Below, one piece after another: positions 29,075 to 41,055 of a DNA stretch of 64,000 nt. The DNA lies in assembly GCA_963555705.1 (NCBI GenBank), contig OY743177.1, positions 55,696,096-55,760,095 of the forward strand, written 5' to 3'. Position 1 is the stretch's first letter. Every line of letters starts with the position of its first letter. The position numbers and the translations under genes were made by a program. The DNA comes from Ligustrum vulgare (taxonomy: Eukaryota; Streptophyta; Magnoliopsida; Lamiales; Oleaceae). The notes below the pieces were generated by a model. It was not told where the DNA came from, searched no databases, and worked only from the letters and a program-made list of their open reading frames with translations.

Positions 29075-31640
29075 TGAAAGAGATTTTGCATTATTCATCC
29101 CATTTAAACTTCTTGTTTCCTCTGAGAGATTTGAAGAAAGGAAAACATTTAACTACTACCCTTGACATGAAGCGGCCCAATGTTGCCACTCTATCTGTAA
29201 GTTTTTGTACTTACCTGATGTTTTTGGGAGGTTTCATATATGTGAGTTAGGGCCATGATTTTATTAGGATTAACTTCAATGCCCCGTTGAGTGATCATGA
29301 ACCCCAAAAATTTACCCGAGCTTACTCCAAAAGCGCACTTTGCAGGATTTAGCCTCATCTGATGTTAACGGAGTGTAGAGAAGATGTCTTCAAGGTCGGC
29401 TATGTGGTATATCTTTCTCGAGATCTTTACGACCATGTCATTGATAAGTGCTTTATTAGCACGTATTTAATTCACTTATTATCTTATTTTGCTATTAGTT
29501 TGATCCTATTGAAGTATCGTTTAATGCATTTTCATTTATTGTGTTATACAGGATCGCAAAGAAGAAAAGAAAGGAAACAGGACCAAAAAAATATAAAAAA
29601 ATCAAGAAGTGAAGTTCAAGAGCATATTCAAAGAGCTCCAAACCAATAATGGCATGTGGGAAGAAGATTAGATGCAAAAATTATGGTCAAAGAAGGTTTG
29701 GGGTGAAGTTGGAAATAAAAAACCCGCAAGGATTGTAATCATGAATTTTAGTCATAGATTGAAGCTCAATTTGGTCATAGAAGACTTTCGAATTTAAGAA
29801 GATCTATTTCACAAAGAATTGTAGATATTTGAGTTTTGTTTCCAACGCAACTTAAATCACCACAATCAGACTTCAGGAGAGAAAGTTATAATGAAAACAT
29901 CGAGCACGGGCGCTTCTAGGCAGAAATACACTTACGACCGTAAATGATAAAGTTACGGCCGTAACTTTCTCGCCAAGGAATTTTCTTATCTGATTCGAGG
30001 TCTATCTTTGGTATATCTTTGGGGTAAAGCTAGGGCACGATTTTGGGAGTATTAAAGGACCAAAATCACCACAAAAAGGAGGTTGGACATTGAGGAAAAT
30101 TGAGAGAAAATATAGAATATTCTTGGGTGATTTTCAAGCGTAAGAATATCAATAACAATGGAATTCATGAAGCAACATGGAGAATCTACTACAATCATGC
30201 TAGGCTAAATTCCATATCTTGTTCAAAGGGGAAGTTGTGTTATTCAATTATGTTATTTTCTTCCTAGAAACTAGTAACGTACATCTATTCCTTTATTTCA
30301 ATTGTTGGATTATTGAGTTTTAAATGTTTTATTGAATTTAGTTGATTTATAAATTTGATTTGGTCAATTAAGTTGTTGAATCTCTGAATTCATGTATGTA
30401 CTAAGTTTAGATCTTTGATCCGTAATTGTCATTAGATCTTGACTTTAGTAGAAAATAAATCTCGTACAGGTTTAGTAATAATTCAACTTGGATTCATTAA
30501 TCCGAGCTTGTGAAATTAACGATCCAATTCAATCTATTCTTCTAGATTTTCATACTAGTGGTGCATTAAATCCTAGGAGCTTGTTTAGGATTGTTCGTGG
30601 CTAGAATTGGTTCGAAGAACTTGTTTTGAATCAATACACATAAGGAAGAATTTAGATAATCAGAGCTTGTTGATTATTTATGATTGATAATTGAATTAGG
30701 GATAGAAACACGTTACAAGGAAATGTATAATATTAATTGAGGGCACAACTGAACCCGAGAACAAGTTTTCTTCTCATATTATTTCTCTAGTCATATTTAA
30801 TTTTTTATTTTTATGCATATTTTTTATTCAAGCAATTTCAAACAACAAACCCCCCATCCATTCTAATTGATCGAACAACTAAAATTAGTTTATGTTCCTC
30901 GTGGGATCATCCCTTAATCTCGCTACTACATTATTAATTAATATTTAGCGAGTAAGGAATTATTTATTATTTTGGTGCATTACTACACGCATCAGTCATC
31001 GACATTTACTTCGATGTTCAGCGCTATATGTTTGGAGAAGATCATGTTTACAAGCCTTTGGTAAGTTGCCCCAGTATTCTTCAACCCGAATAGCATGACC
31101 TTGTAACAATATATTCCTTCATCAGCCATGAAGGAGATTTTTTCTTGATCTTCCTTTGCCATTTTGATCTGATGATATCCTGAGGAAGCTGTATAGCTCA
31201 GAATTTGATGTGGAGTCCACCAATTTGTCAATCCGAGGAAGAGGATAACTGTCCTTAGGGCATGCTTTGTTTAGATATGCCATTTACCATTAGCTTTCTT
31301 CACCAAGACTACGTTGGCAAGCCATTCTGGACATTTCACCTCCTTGAAGAATCCTACTTTCAAGAGCTCATCGACCTCTTCCCTAATTATTTGCCATCTT
31401 TCGATAGCAAATTGTCTTCTTCACTGTTTTACAGGTTTCTTGTTTGGTTGGACGTTAAGCATGTGTACAACAAGTGCAGGGTCAATCCCGGGCATGTCCT
31501 CTGCACTCCACATAAAAATATCAAGATTCCTTATCAAGCATTTTTTCAACTCTTCCTTCACAACCTTGGGAAGTTCTTTTCCAATTGTAAAACTTTTGTC
31601 CTCAGAAATTAGATTCCAATTCTTCCACAGGCGACATACG
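29075..31640 (-). pseudogene. Tat reverse transcriptase, split by the solo LTR
   Basis: The N-terminal part (31640-30995) shows MPGIDPALVVHMLNVQPNKK, ERWQIIREEVDELLKVGFFK, WLANVVLVKKANGKWHI, SGYHQIKMAKEDQEKISF and GLKNTGATYQRLVNMIF, ending at the catalytic VDD. After the 1.55-kb solo LTR the frame resumes at 29436 with MVVKISRK, HIADLEDIFSTLR, RLNPAKCAFGVSSGKFLG and ITQRGIEVNP. Several stops are present in both parts. Confidence 0.88.
29442..30994. mobile_element. Solo LTR inserted in the Tat RT
   Basis: 1553 bp from TGATAAGTGC to ACACGCATCA with target duplication GTCAT (29437-29441 and 30995-30999). The Tat RT reading frame stops at the catalytic Asp pair on one side and resumes on the other, so the insertion point is certain. 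No coding capacity. It contains ACTTACGACCGTAAATG and TTACGGCCGTAACTTT as an internal near-palindrome (about 29930-29970). LTR family not assigned. Confidence 0.9.
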
Positions 31641-32200
31641 TTCTTCCATCGGAAGTTCGATTGACATAAGTTCTGCCTTCTCTTTCCCGATACAACTGAT
31701 ATAATAGCTTCTGGCCATCGCTTGATTGCCTCGTACTATTGCGATACTTGTGGGAGTGGGGAATTTTATTGTCAAGTGGTATGTTGCCACAATTGCTTTG
31801 ACACTGTTCAACAATGGTCTTCCTAGGATGACGTTATAAGACATTGGAGTTTTCACAATTTGAAACGGAGTCATCTTTGTAATTTGTTTTTCTCCCAATC
31901 CCAGAGTTGCGGATAGATCTATCAGACCTTTTGGTTTTACTGTACCTCCACCGAAACCTTTAAGGGAGTAATGACTTGTTGAAGCCGATCTTCGGGAAGC
32001 ATCATCTTGTCAAAAGCTTCCAAAGAGAGAACATTGGCTGCACTTCCTTTGTCTACAAGTACTCTTCTCACATTGAAATTCGCTATCATAGAACTAAACG
32101 CAATCGAGTTATCATGGGGATATGAATTTTCTTCCATATTAGCGTTGCTGAAACTGATGATTTCTGAAAGTTTGGGGTCAAGATTTGCCGACCCGGCATC
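31602..32200 (-). pseudogene. Tat aspartic protease
   Basis: Minus strand 32137-31937 gives FNVRRVLVDKGSAANVLSLE, where the catalytic Asp is present but Gly-adjacent Asn or Thr has become Lys. 31898-31602 gives MSYNVILGRPLLNSVKAIVA, the second protease signature (Ile-Leu-Gly-Arg-Pro). The pieces are separated by a frame break near 31920. Confidence 0.82.
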
Positions 32201-32208
32201 TTGATTTC

Positions 32209-33300
32209 CTAGAGCCCGAGCATAACTCTTCCTGGAATTATTGGAATCACCCCTGATACTATTCCTCCGACAATACAGTTTATTGTATCAGCAGTTTTAT
32301 TTTTAACTTCCCTTTTTTCTTGATCTTGATGGCCCTTACCTTTTTTTTCACTTAGTACTAAAGGAAGCCTCTTTTGATGAGTGTTTCTATTTATCTCTGA
32401 AGTATCCTGCATTCATCCATGGTTTGGCGTGGGCTTTTGAGAAACTCGCAATATTTATGGCAATTTCGTTCATCGATCTTCCCCTTGATGGGTCTCGGCC
32501 AACGCAAGTCTTCTTGATCCTTGATTTCCATGAGAATGTGAGATCGAGGTACATTCAACGGGTGGAATTCTGATGCCCATAACTATTCCCTTTTGTGTTA
32601 GACCGAAAAGAATTATGTCCATCCTCTTGTCTTGACCTTTTATTCCCTTGTTAGACGAGTTCTGAAGATTGTACTATTGTTGATCCATGAACCTGATCCA
32701 GCGCTCTTACTGACAATAGAGTTTCTTCCATATTTATATATTTTTCTACTCTTCTGAGGAGTTCGGTTAAGTTGGCAAGTGGACTTTTGGACAAGGACAT
32801 TCTGAATTCTTGGCCTCGTATTGCTAGGGCTAGAGTCGAATTTGCTGACGAGATGTGAAGATCGGGAATCTGAAGTCTCTCTCCGTTGAAGCGTCCCTTA
32901 CCTTAACTGCATGAGGGAATCGGTTGTCTTTTTAATCCTTTTGCTGCTTGCAAAGAAGACTGTAAACTTCTCAGTAAAATCAGCGAAGGAAGAGATTAAC
33001 CCTGACGGTATTATGGTAAACCAATCTCGGGCAACATTGGTTAAGGTTTACAGAAAGGCCTTGCATAATATTTGATCGGGGCATTCTGCATGTTCATGAC
33101 ATCAGTGTAGGTATTCAGGTGGTTGTTGGGATCTGTAGTCCCATCATATTCCTTTATTCGAGGATATTTGAATCTTTCTGACAAGGGGAATGATGTTATT
33201 TCAGGTGTAAAAGGGGTTCTTCTCGTGAAAGAGGTCCGACCCTTTGTGTTCTGTCTTATCCTATCCGTTATTCCTTATTGAATAATTCTAGAAATTTCTT
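32209..33300 (-). pseudogene. Tat gag
   Basis: Minus strand shows PFTPEITSFPLSERFKYPRI, KEYDGTTDPNNHLNTYTDVM, the typical start of Tat gag, then a degenerate core. A charged tail including RLPLVLSEKKGKGHQDQEKR follows. Multiple stops and shifts. The first 390 bp after the PBS (33300-33690) are 5' untranslated sequence with a stray ORF on the plus strand. Confidence 0.75.
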
Positions 33301-33673
33301 GCTGTGTCGGTTGGAGGAACCTTCAGTCATGGGATGGGCTCCCCCGATTCCCTGGGAATTGATATCCACAAGGTTGACTGGCCTGTGTTCTTCCCTGGGA
33401 ATCGCTCCAGGAGTGTTCAGGTCGGGTGCGGGTTGACGTTTAGTTTGCTGGTGAAGAATTTGACGGAGTTCGCGGAATTATTGCTGGAGTTCATTGAAAG
33501 CTTCTCTTCTAACTGGTTCATTATTTGGCGTAACTTCTGGTTGCTACTCCTCGTTAACATCTTCAAGAAGTGGGGGATTATCTCCTTCAGTCGTTGTAGG
33601 GGCTTGAAGAGGTTGTCCCGTGGATGTGGAGGGGCGATTTTGTCGTCTATTAACCATGGCTGATCGTATTTTT

Positions 33674-33689
33674 CCTACAGATGGCGCCA
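33674..33689 (-). promoter_or_regulatory. Primer binding site of the Tat element
   Basis: Minus strand reads TGGCGCCATCTGTAGG, two bases after the end of the 5' LTR. TGGCGCC followed by a C/T-rich stretch is the standard PBS form in Tat elements. Confidence 0.8.
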
Positions 33690-33691
33690 AT

Positions 33692-34471
33692 TGATACTGT
33701 AAAAATTCCTAACCTTGACGTGGCAATATTTGGAGTTGCTTTATGACTAGAAAAGATGAATGAATTCACCTTGGATGACTTGCAAAAAGGCGAGGAGGAT
33801 TCTCCCCGTCGCCCCTCCGGTGTGAGAATTAGTTTTCTAAAGGAGAAAAGTAGAGAGAGAAATAAATATAAATGAAAAACTGTATTAATGATGAATAATA
33901 TTCAATCAAAGGAACTGTATTTATAGGGTTTAGAAAGCCTACGTAACCTTCTTCTATTAGGAGAAGGAGTCATTTTTGTGTAAACTTACCTTTTTGGGAG
34001 TTCAATTCTTATTAGGATTGAACGCTCCTTTTTTAGGATGTTTCCTTATGGAATACATCTTGTCCTGGGGCGCAGGGATGTGGCCCATTAGAGAAACCTG
34101 TAAATGAACGATGCTCAGAGTCCTATTTGCATTGGGCTTTTGGTATAATAAGGCCGAGATGGATCAATCATTAAATCCATGATGTAGCCAAATGGAGATG
34201 TGGACGGGAGGACCCGACCTCAATGATAGGACATGGCCAGGCTGATGGGCCGACCTATGGACAAATGAACGGGATGGAATAGTTGGTCGGGAAATATGCC
34301 CGATCTATATGAGTGGTTGGACATTCGTGCTCGACCCATTATTTATTTGGTCAGCCCTTTATGAGAGATCGGTCATCTGGACCGGTCCATTGGTCAAGAT
34401 GGACCGACCTGTACACTTCTAAGGCTCATAATTCATCCTTGAATTTTATGCTGCGAAAATCATATCGATCA
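33692..34471 (-). mobile_element. 5' LTR of the Tat element
   Basis: 780 bp, TGATACTGTAAAA to ATCGATCA, aligning with 18415-19193. Followed by the right-hand target duplication TATAA at 34472-34476. Confidence 0.93.
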
Positions 34472-34699
34472 TATAATTTATATGATTATATAATATTATA
34501 TAATTAATAATAATATATAAAAGAAGGATAGGGAACCCAAAATCCCGTCCAAAAATGAAAAAATAATAAAAGTAAAGAGACTATCGAGGTGAAAGCACCG
34601 TTTAACATTACTAATACAATCAAAATTAGACATTGGTAAAACACATTTCTCTGTATATCTTAAATTTAATGATTAGTTTGTACCCTCAATTCTATTTTG

Positions 34700-35270
34700 G
34701 AAGTGGGAAATCTTAGGCTGCGTTCTCTTTGTATTTCAATTTCCTATTTTGGAAAGGTACCTTTTGGAATTGGTGCATCTTTTGGAAGGGTTGCATGGTT
34801 TGGCTTAAACCATTCCGTCCACAACCCTTCATACTCTATAAATAGGACCCTTTGGGTGTCCTATTTAAAAACAATTGATATGCAATACATATACTATACT
34901 CATTTCTCTCCCAATCAAATTCATAAACATTGTTTTTTGGATTATTTTTCATTCATTTCATATTTGGAGTACAATAACCAATATTCGGTTCGTCGAACTT
35001 GTGTTTTGGAGTGCTACTAACACAAGGGAAGCCGTTGTATCTTGGGAGTCGATTGTCGGATTCCGTCGGCACCGTTGCGGGGCAATTTCGACTTAAGGAC
35101 AAAGAGTCCAACTCTTGCCTCGGCTTATCACTTTTCTCCTTTTCTTTTCTCTTGTTTATTTCCATTTGTCTTGCCGTTATTCTGTCCAAGTTTTGGCACG
35201 GATTTATAATATATTTTGACGTCACTATTCACAAATTCCACCAACACATATCAGCAGCACAAAGATGGTA
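34700..35270 (+). mobile_element. LTR-like fragment with TATA box
   Basis: Contains TATAAATA at 34837-34844, a short leader-like region, a Cys/Gly-neutral stretch with CTTGGGAGTCGATTGTC, and ends with CCAACACATATCAGCAGC, which resembles an LTR end followed by a degraded primer site. The pattern is that of a copia-type LTR with promoter. Neither boundary nor target duplication is certain. The preceding 34477-34699 shows nothing. Confidence 0.4.
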
Positions 35271-35334
35271 ATCGTAGATCATTAAGTTGGTAGAATCATT
35301 AACCATTTTTGTTCACTAGAATTTTTCCTAATAC

Positions 35335-35766
35335 TAGAGATGGTAAAAAAAGTTCGGAGAACCATAGAATCCCCGTCTCAAAAAATCAGGTTCGCGGGGA
35401 GTATTTCAAGGCAGGTTCCTGAAACCCGAGTGGTTGGGATTGATCAAAAAGCTTAAAAATAAATTCAAAGAGGCTAGGAGGCGTTAAACCCAAGTGAAAC
35501 TTAGATATATGAGCATATACAACCACTATACCATTTTGTTATTTGTTAATTTTTTCTTTCAAATATATACATATTACTTTAAAGTTCAAATGTAAAGACT
35601 CTTAACTAGTTGGACACCTAAAATTTCATTACTATTTTTGCAAAAAAAAAAAAAAAAAAAAAAGGTCATTGGGGGCGGGGCGGGGCGGATGGGCCAACCC
35701 ACTACCATCTGGGTAGCAAGGCAGGGCGGGATTTCTTGGGTTCGGAGTCCCCCATTGCCATTGCTA
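35335..35766. mobile_element. GC-rich non-autonomous element with short terminal inverted repeats
   Basis: Left end TAGAGATGGTAA and right end TTGCCATTGCTA are imperfect inverted repeats. Internally it has GGGGCGGGGCGG and a poly(A) run (35641-35663). Flanks CCTAATAC and ACCAATAC may be a decayed target duplication. It resembles the elements at 39605-40020 and 47264-47746. No gene. Confidence 0.5.
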
Positions 35767-35774
35767 ACCAATAC

Positions 35775-36018
35775 AAACCATTCAATGAGTTCTGCTAATA
35801 GAGTTTAGATATGATTAATATTGTGTCAAAATATGTTTATGTATGATGTGATAATCGAAAATTTTCATTTTGAAAGAATTTGAGCTTGAGTCATCACATT
35901 CTGTTTTATGAATTTTTGAACATTGGAAATGAGAGGAAGATGATCTTCCTTCATTTTCAAAAAATTGGATGAAAGTTTTAGATGGACAAACATATCGATT
36001 ACATTGTATTGGACTTTT
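35775..36018. other. Intergenic plant DNA
   Basis: Short AT-rich stretch; nothing recognised. Confidence 0.5.
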
Positions 36019-37797
36019 TGTGTCGCGTTGGAATAATTGGAAGATTTTTGGCCACATTAAAATTACTTTTTGAGAAGGTCCGTTTGATATCTAAAAACTG
36101 CTCAACAACAGTTGGGCCAAAGATGTGTTGTTATATTTTTCCCATTTTCAAATTAAAGCGTATTCGTCTAACCATATTGAGTATTTTGAGTCAAAGATAT
36201 AAAATCTAGTTCAATTCGATTTTAAACCAATTTTGACTTTTTAAAATTAGTTAAATCCAAAAATTATTTTTAATTTCAAAATTTATTTATTTTCATTCCC
36301 AAAATTATTTTAAATCAAATTTCAATTTATTTGTGATTATTATTAAAAATTATATTTTTAATACAATTATTATCTCGTTAGAAACCATAATTTATTTGGT
36401 ATTCTAATCGTTTTCAACTTTTAAAACTCACTCTACTTCAACTACCACACTTCCCATTCCAATTTATATACATACATGTACTCCTTCAATCCAATTCATG
36501 CACGAAATCACAAGCAATAATTCTCATTAGACAGAAATAATTCCAGCCTAATTCATTCCTCTCGATAAGTTTTCAACCTCTAGTTTAATATACAGATTCA
36601 AACTTGAACAAGTATCATCTCCACTGCAACCTTCATATAAACCACCACTAAACAGAAACCTGAAGCACCCACCGTTGACCCTTCACAATCGACCACCGAG
36701 CAACACCAAAGGTCACCAACTCCATTGTCTTCAAGTCCACCGAACCCGACTCAACACCAAGTCGAACACAACCTACGCCACCGTGCCTACCACCACAAGA
36801 CATCCACACAAACCACCATAACCACCATCATCGCCTCTCCAAAACATCTACTGCTCCATCGAAAATCAACACTAGATCAAGCCCAAACACCAAAAAGAGA
36901 GTAAAAAAAAAAAGACCAGACGCCTATCTTGACTGGAGTTCTGCTGGATTATGGCCGGAAATTCGCCAAACTTAATCTCGGTTTACCCTTGGTTTCGTAC
37001 CAAAAATTTCCCAAAACTTCATCTTCTACTCCCCCTCCACCCACTGTCGTCGTCGTCCCTCGATGGCGACGTCATTTCCTACGAACACCGGTGAAGGCAC
37101 CAGTTACTTCACCCTTCCAATCGCACCTCTGGGTCTTTGTTTCTTGTTTGGTTGAGAGAGAGAGAGAGTTGTGATAAAATACTCCTACTTTTTAGTTATC
37201 CAAGGACCGTAAATAGTGAATCCTTGGTTTGTCCACAATGTACAATTTTATTTTGCGCTAATAACATGTTGTCAGTGATTGTAAATAAATTAAAGATCAA
37301 AAGTGGGTCCTTCGGTTGCCACACAGTACACAAATCAACAGAATTTTTTTAGTATAATATTCATAATTAGATTTGTATGTTTTGATTTAACTTGGACTAA
37401 TTGTTGTTCCTCACTGAGTGTAATTCATTATGCTCACCCCAATATTTTCACCATTTTAGGTTAAGGAACTTGGCGATGCATGACAATGAGCGGGGCGATA
37501 TTGAAATTAAATGACAATTCATTCTAATTTATAATTTTCTTTTAAACCAGTATTTTTAGCAATCATTTTTCTTTTGTCAAATTAAATTCAAATCTTATTA
37601 TTTAGAAGCTTGACGATTTGTTCATTATGTTTGATATTGAAAATCAAATTATTTCAATCAAATATGCTTCCGCAACTTATTTCTAGTTGTTATTGTTTTA
37701 GAAAAAATATTACATATTTAACGTTTATTGAAAATGGTTATTTAAACGAATTTAAACTTTAGTAGCGTTCCAAGTTAATAGAATTTGGGACGTTACA
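36019..37797 (+). mobile_element. Diverged Tekay-type LTR
   Basis: Starts near TGTGTCGCGTTGG and ends GGGACGTTACA. The interior aligns in order with the 14824-17526 solo LTR: an ATTCGTCTA block followed by TTCAATTCGATTTTAA, a long C-rich section, a GA run (37154-37168), and the closing block. Shorter (about 1.78 kb) because it lacks the tandem repeats. Five-base flanks do not match, so it may be truncated at one end. Confidence 0.65.
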
Positions 37798-38269
37798 AGT
37801 GGATAATGTTGGGGTGAATCAAAAGAGTTTGGGTAGAGTCGGATCTAAGTTTTGGCTAGGTAAATATCATGTAGTAAGAGGAGTAGTTATGAACCTTGCA
37901 GACTATTGTTCTACACTTCTTACGTATTGAGGTTGTCATTGCTTGGTAACCATTTTCTGTTGCTATAATTTAGGTTTTAACCATCTTAAAGTTGCTTATA
38001 ATTGTTTGTTTGGTTATTTGATTTTGTGTTGACATAATTCTTGTTTGTTGTATTTTGTTAATCTTGATATATTTCTTTTGTTTCTAGAACTACTTGTTGT
38101 GGTTAATTTTCAATTCGTGATTTCTTGTTCATTTCCTGTCTTAAAATGAATGTATGTTTTGATTTGGCCATTTTCAATGGGAAATAGATTTTTTCATCTG
38201 GTAACAAAAAATGACGGAAATTTTGGTTCAACAAAAAATTTTAAAAGCTAATACTGGAATTATTTTCGT

Positions 38270-38980
38270 TGATTAGTCAAATGAATAAAAAAGAAGAATT
38301 AGATTAGTTAACCTAAATTCAATTATTTTACATCTATCTGATGTTGTTTTGAGAAATGTTGGTATACTTCAAACCACGAAAGAACTTTGGTAAACAAGTT
38401 AAATGACTTGTATTTTGCTTAAAACTACCTCTAAAAAAATTTAATTACTTGAAAGATTTTTCAACTTTAAAATGGATTGTACAAAGGATCCATATGACAA
38501 TTTGAATCTGTGTAACAAACTTGTGCAAGATATTTTTATCTATGATGAAGAGATTTCCGAAATGTTCAATGTCATTATTTTACTTAATTCCATACACGAA
38601 TCATATAGATGGGTTAAGAATGCAATTAATTATGGCAAGGACAACCTCAGATTGTTATAGACTCCATTAGGAGTAAAGAAATGGAGATTAGGGTTGAGAA
38701 AGAAGTTAAGATGAGTGGTGAAGTGTATATGTTGAGGGTTATTTTAAGCAAAAGTGTCATGTTTAAAACAATAGTGACTTGAGTGTTGATGGTGGTAAGC
38801 ATAGGGGTAAGAGTTAAGACAAGTCTAGATCTAGTATGGGTGACAAACGATGTTTCAACTATGATAAAACTGGACATTTTATGGGGGACTGTCCTAAAAG
38901 GAAGGATAAGTAGAAAGAAAAGGTAAGAGGTAAGACATATGTTGTTGCGTCTAGTTATGACCCCAAGAGTGATTGAGGGT
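38270..38980 (+). pseudogene. Ty1/copia gag remnant
   Basis: Plus strand gives DEEISEMFNVIILLNSIHES and WVKNAINYGKDNLRLL, the end of a UBN2-type copia gag domain, then a Lys-rich linker and a zinc knuckle reading CFNYDKTGHFMGDCPKRK, in which the second Cys has become Tyr. Stops precede and follow. No pol domains follow, so only a gag fragment remains. Confidence 0.7.
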
Positions 38981-38989
38981 GACCCTTAT

Positions 38990-39595
38990 TGATAGGGAAC
39001 CTAGATACTGCACGTGCATCTGTGTGATCCTTTCTGCACGTGTTTGATTTCTTATTTCGATGCATTGTTTTGTGTAGCATTTCGATTTTTTTGATATGTG
39101 TTGTTTGAATTTGTGTGTGGTCAATTTTGCCGTGTGTAAATGTGTGTGCTTACATAGTGGGTTTATGATGAATTAGCAGTAAGTGTGAGCATGTCTTTTG
39201 GTAATGTGTGGAATAGATAACTGATGTTACATTGGTAAGATGTACAGGGTGAGTGTGATATTTGAGTCACAAGTTAAGATGTGATTAAATGTTTGTGAAA
39301 TCCTCTATTTAAAAATCCTGATTGATAAAGTGTAAGAGTGACACTTAGATCACTTCTGTTAGATGGAGACCCATTATCTACTCAAGTTGAGAGAAGTAGG
39401 GTATTGACAGATGAACATCCCATGGACTTAGGATTTATTATTATTTATCAATTAGACATGTGTAGTGATCCATCTAGCGAGCATAAATGACAGAGTGTGT
39501 AATATGTATTCTCAAGGTACGAGCCACACGGAATCAGATAGGATAATTGTGTGAAATCTTTTTATGAGATCATTTATACATTGTGTTGTATATGT
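38990..39595. other. Intergenic DNA
   Basis: No gene or clear element; T- and G-rich sequence unlike the copia remnant before it. Confidence 0.4.
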
Positions 39596-39604
39596 GTTGG
39601 TCGT

Positions 39605-40020
39605 AGAGATGGCAATGGACCGAGCCGAGCCGGCTCGGCCCATGGCTCGACTTGCTCGGCTCGTCAAACATACGAGCCGAGCAACGAGCTCATGTCAAAC
39701 GAGCCGAGCTTAGGCTCGACTCGTTTGACCGGAGCCAAGCTCTGCTCAGCCCACGAGCCGCGGGCTCGGCTCGTTGAGCTCGTTAATTTTTTTTTTGTCT
39801 TGTCTTTAAATTGTTTTTTTCTTTGTTTTTCAACGAGCTGGCGAGCCGCTCGTGGCTTGTGCCAACAAGACGCTCGTTGAACCACGCGGCTCGTGGTTCA
39901 ACAATGTTGATTGGCTCGCCCACGAGCTCGTTCTTTTGACGAGCCGAGCAGCCCTCGACTCATATTTTCGCGAGTAGAGCCAACGAGTCGACGAGCGGCT
40001 CAACCCGTTTGCCACTTTTA
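39605..40020. mobile_element. GC-rich MITE-like element with 9-bp target duplication
   Basis: Flanked by GTTGGTCGT at 39596-39604 and 40021-40029, a perfect 9-bp direct repeat as left by Mutator-type transposases. Ends AGAGATGGCAA and TTTGCCACTTTTA are imperfect inverted repeats. The interior is a dense array of GAGCCGAGC, GGCTCG and ACGAGC words on both strands, capable of strong folding. No ORF of its own; frames reading across it are compositional. Confidence 0.85.
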
Positions 40021-40029
40021 GTTGGTCGT

Positions 40030-41013
40030 TGTATTTGATTAACTTGAAGTTAATCTTATGTTTTTTGTGAGCATATTTGCAAAGTTTTTTGTATTATCTT
40101 ATGGTAATATCTGTCATCGTTGTGTTAAATGTTCTTGATTGATGACTATGATTATCTATATTCAACTTGAGTTTTTTTTTTTTTTTTTTTTTTGGCACTA
40201 GTGAGTAAATGGAGTAGGTATGATATGTGTTTCGAGTACTATACACGAGGTAAGGTCTGTGATTCCAATTTCAATTGGGTACCTTGATTGGGCAAGTATG
40301 AATATGTTTTTCTTATAGGTTAATGAGTATCAAAGTGGATATTTGTTGATTTTTTGATACCTAATAAATCTAGACGATAATGTAAAAATGATTGTGGAAT
40401 TATATCGACTCCAAATCTAATAGTTCGATTCGATAAAGACCCACTTGAGGAGGCCCAATTGTGGTGGACTTGGCTTGTTGGGCCATTCGTCTAACCTAGC
40501 TCAACCAAATGTTATATATCCTACCAATTCCTCATTTGGTAGAACGGTGTTTGAATTGTAGAGTTGAGGGGAAAATAGTGGTAGTTAATTTGGACGTCTT
40601 CAACCTTTCATTACTAGCCTTTCTGATTCCCTCTTCTCCCTTTGTAATACTATTCTTCACCCAAGTTTTGTTGTGGTTGAGATAATATTGGAGCAATCAA
40701 GGTAAGGTTATTATTGGGTCGAACTTGAAGTTTTGGTGTCGTATTCTTTTAGTGCATACTGAGCCTTGTATGTGTATTCAAAACCCAACGTTTTCAATAG
40801 TTTCCACTTCGGAATTTATAAACAAATACTAAATAAATTCATAAAAATTAAAAAAAAAAAATCTTTCAACAGTTCGCTTTGTCTCATTTAATTAAGATTG
40901 TTGTTCTACAATTGAGATCAAGGGTTCAAACTAATTTGATCGTAAGTAAAATCAAAATCATCACTAGAAACTCGACTTCAGTTCAAGAAATAGATTGACA
41001 AGTAAACTTTTTT
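40030..41013. other. Intergenic DNA downstream of the LEA-like gene
   Basis: No gene. A poly(T) run lies at 40171-40193. The rest shows nothing I recognise. Confidence 0.45.
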
Positions 41014-41055
41014 CTCCACTACACTACACTACACTACTCTACTCTACTCTACTCT
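41014..41055. repeat. ACTAC/ACTCT microsatellite at the 3' end of the LEA-like gene
   Basis: Pentanucleotide array in two variants. On the minus strand (AGAGT)n includes the gene's TAG stop at 41049-41051 and extends into the 3' UTR. Confidence 0.85.

Larger units (their letters stand above)
18415..34471 (-). mobile_element. Tat-lineage Ty3/gypsy retrotransposon with nested insertions
   Basis: Bounded by LTRs 18415-19193 and 33692-34471 and flanked by the 5-bp duplication TATAA (18410-18414 and 34472-34476). On the minus strand the order is 5' LTR, PBS beginning TGGCGCC two bases from the LTR, gag, protease, RT, RNase H, archaeal-type RNase H, partial integrase, then an antisense ORF, a polypurine tract and the 3' LTR. 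The second RNase H, antisense ORF and PBS type are hallmarks of the Tat lineage. Interrupted by a solo LTR (29442-30994) and a truncated Tekay element (22077 to about 27685) with its own Cassandra insertion. All genes are broken. Confidence 0.93.

Noticed and set aside
36019..37802. A complete solo LTR with target duplication
   Set aside because: The ends match the LTR family but the 5-bp flanks differ, so completeness is not claimed.
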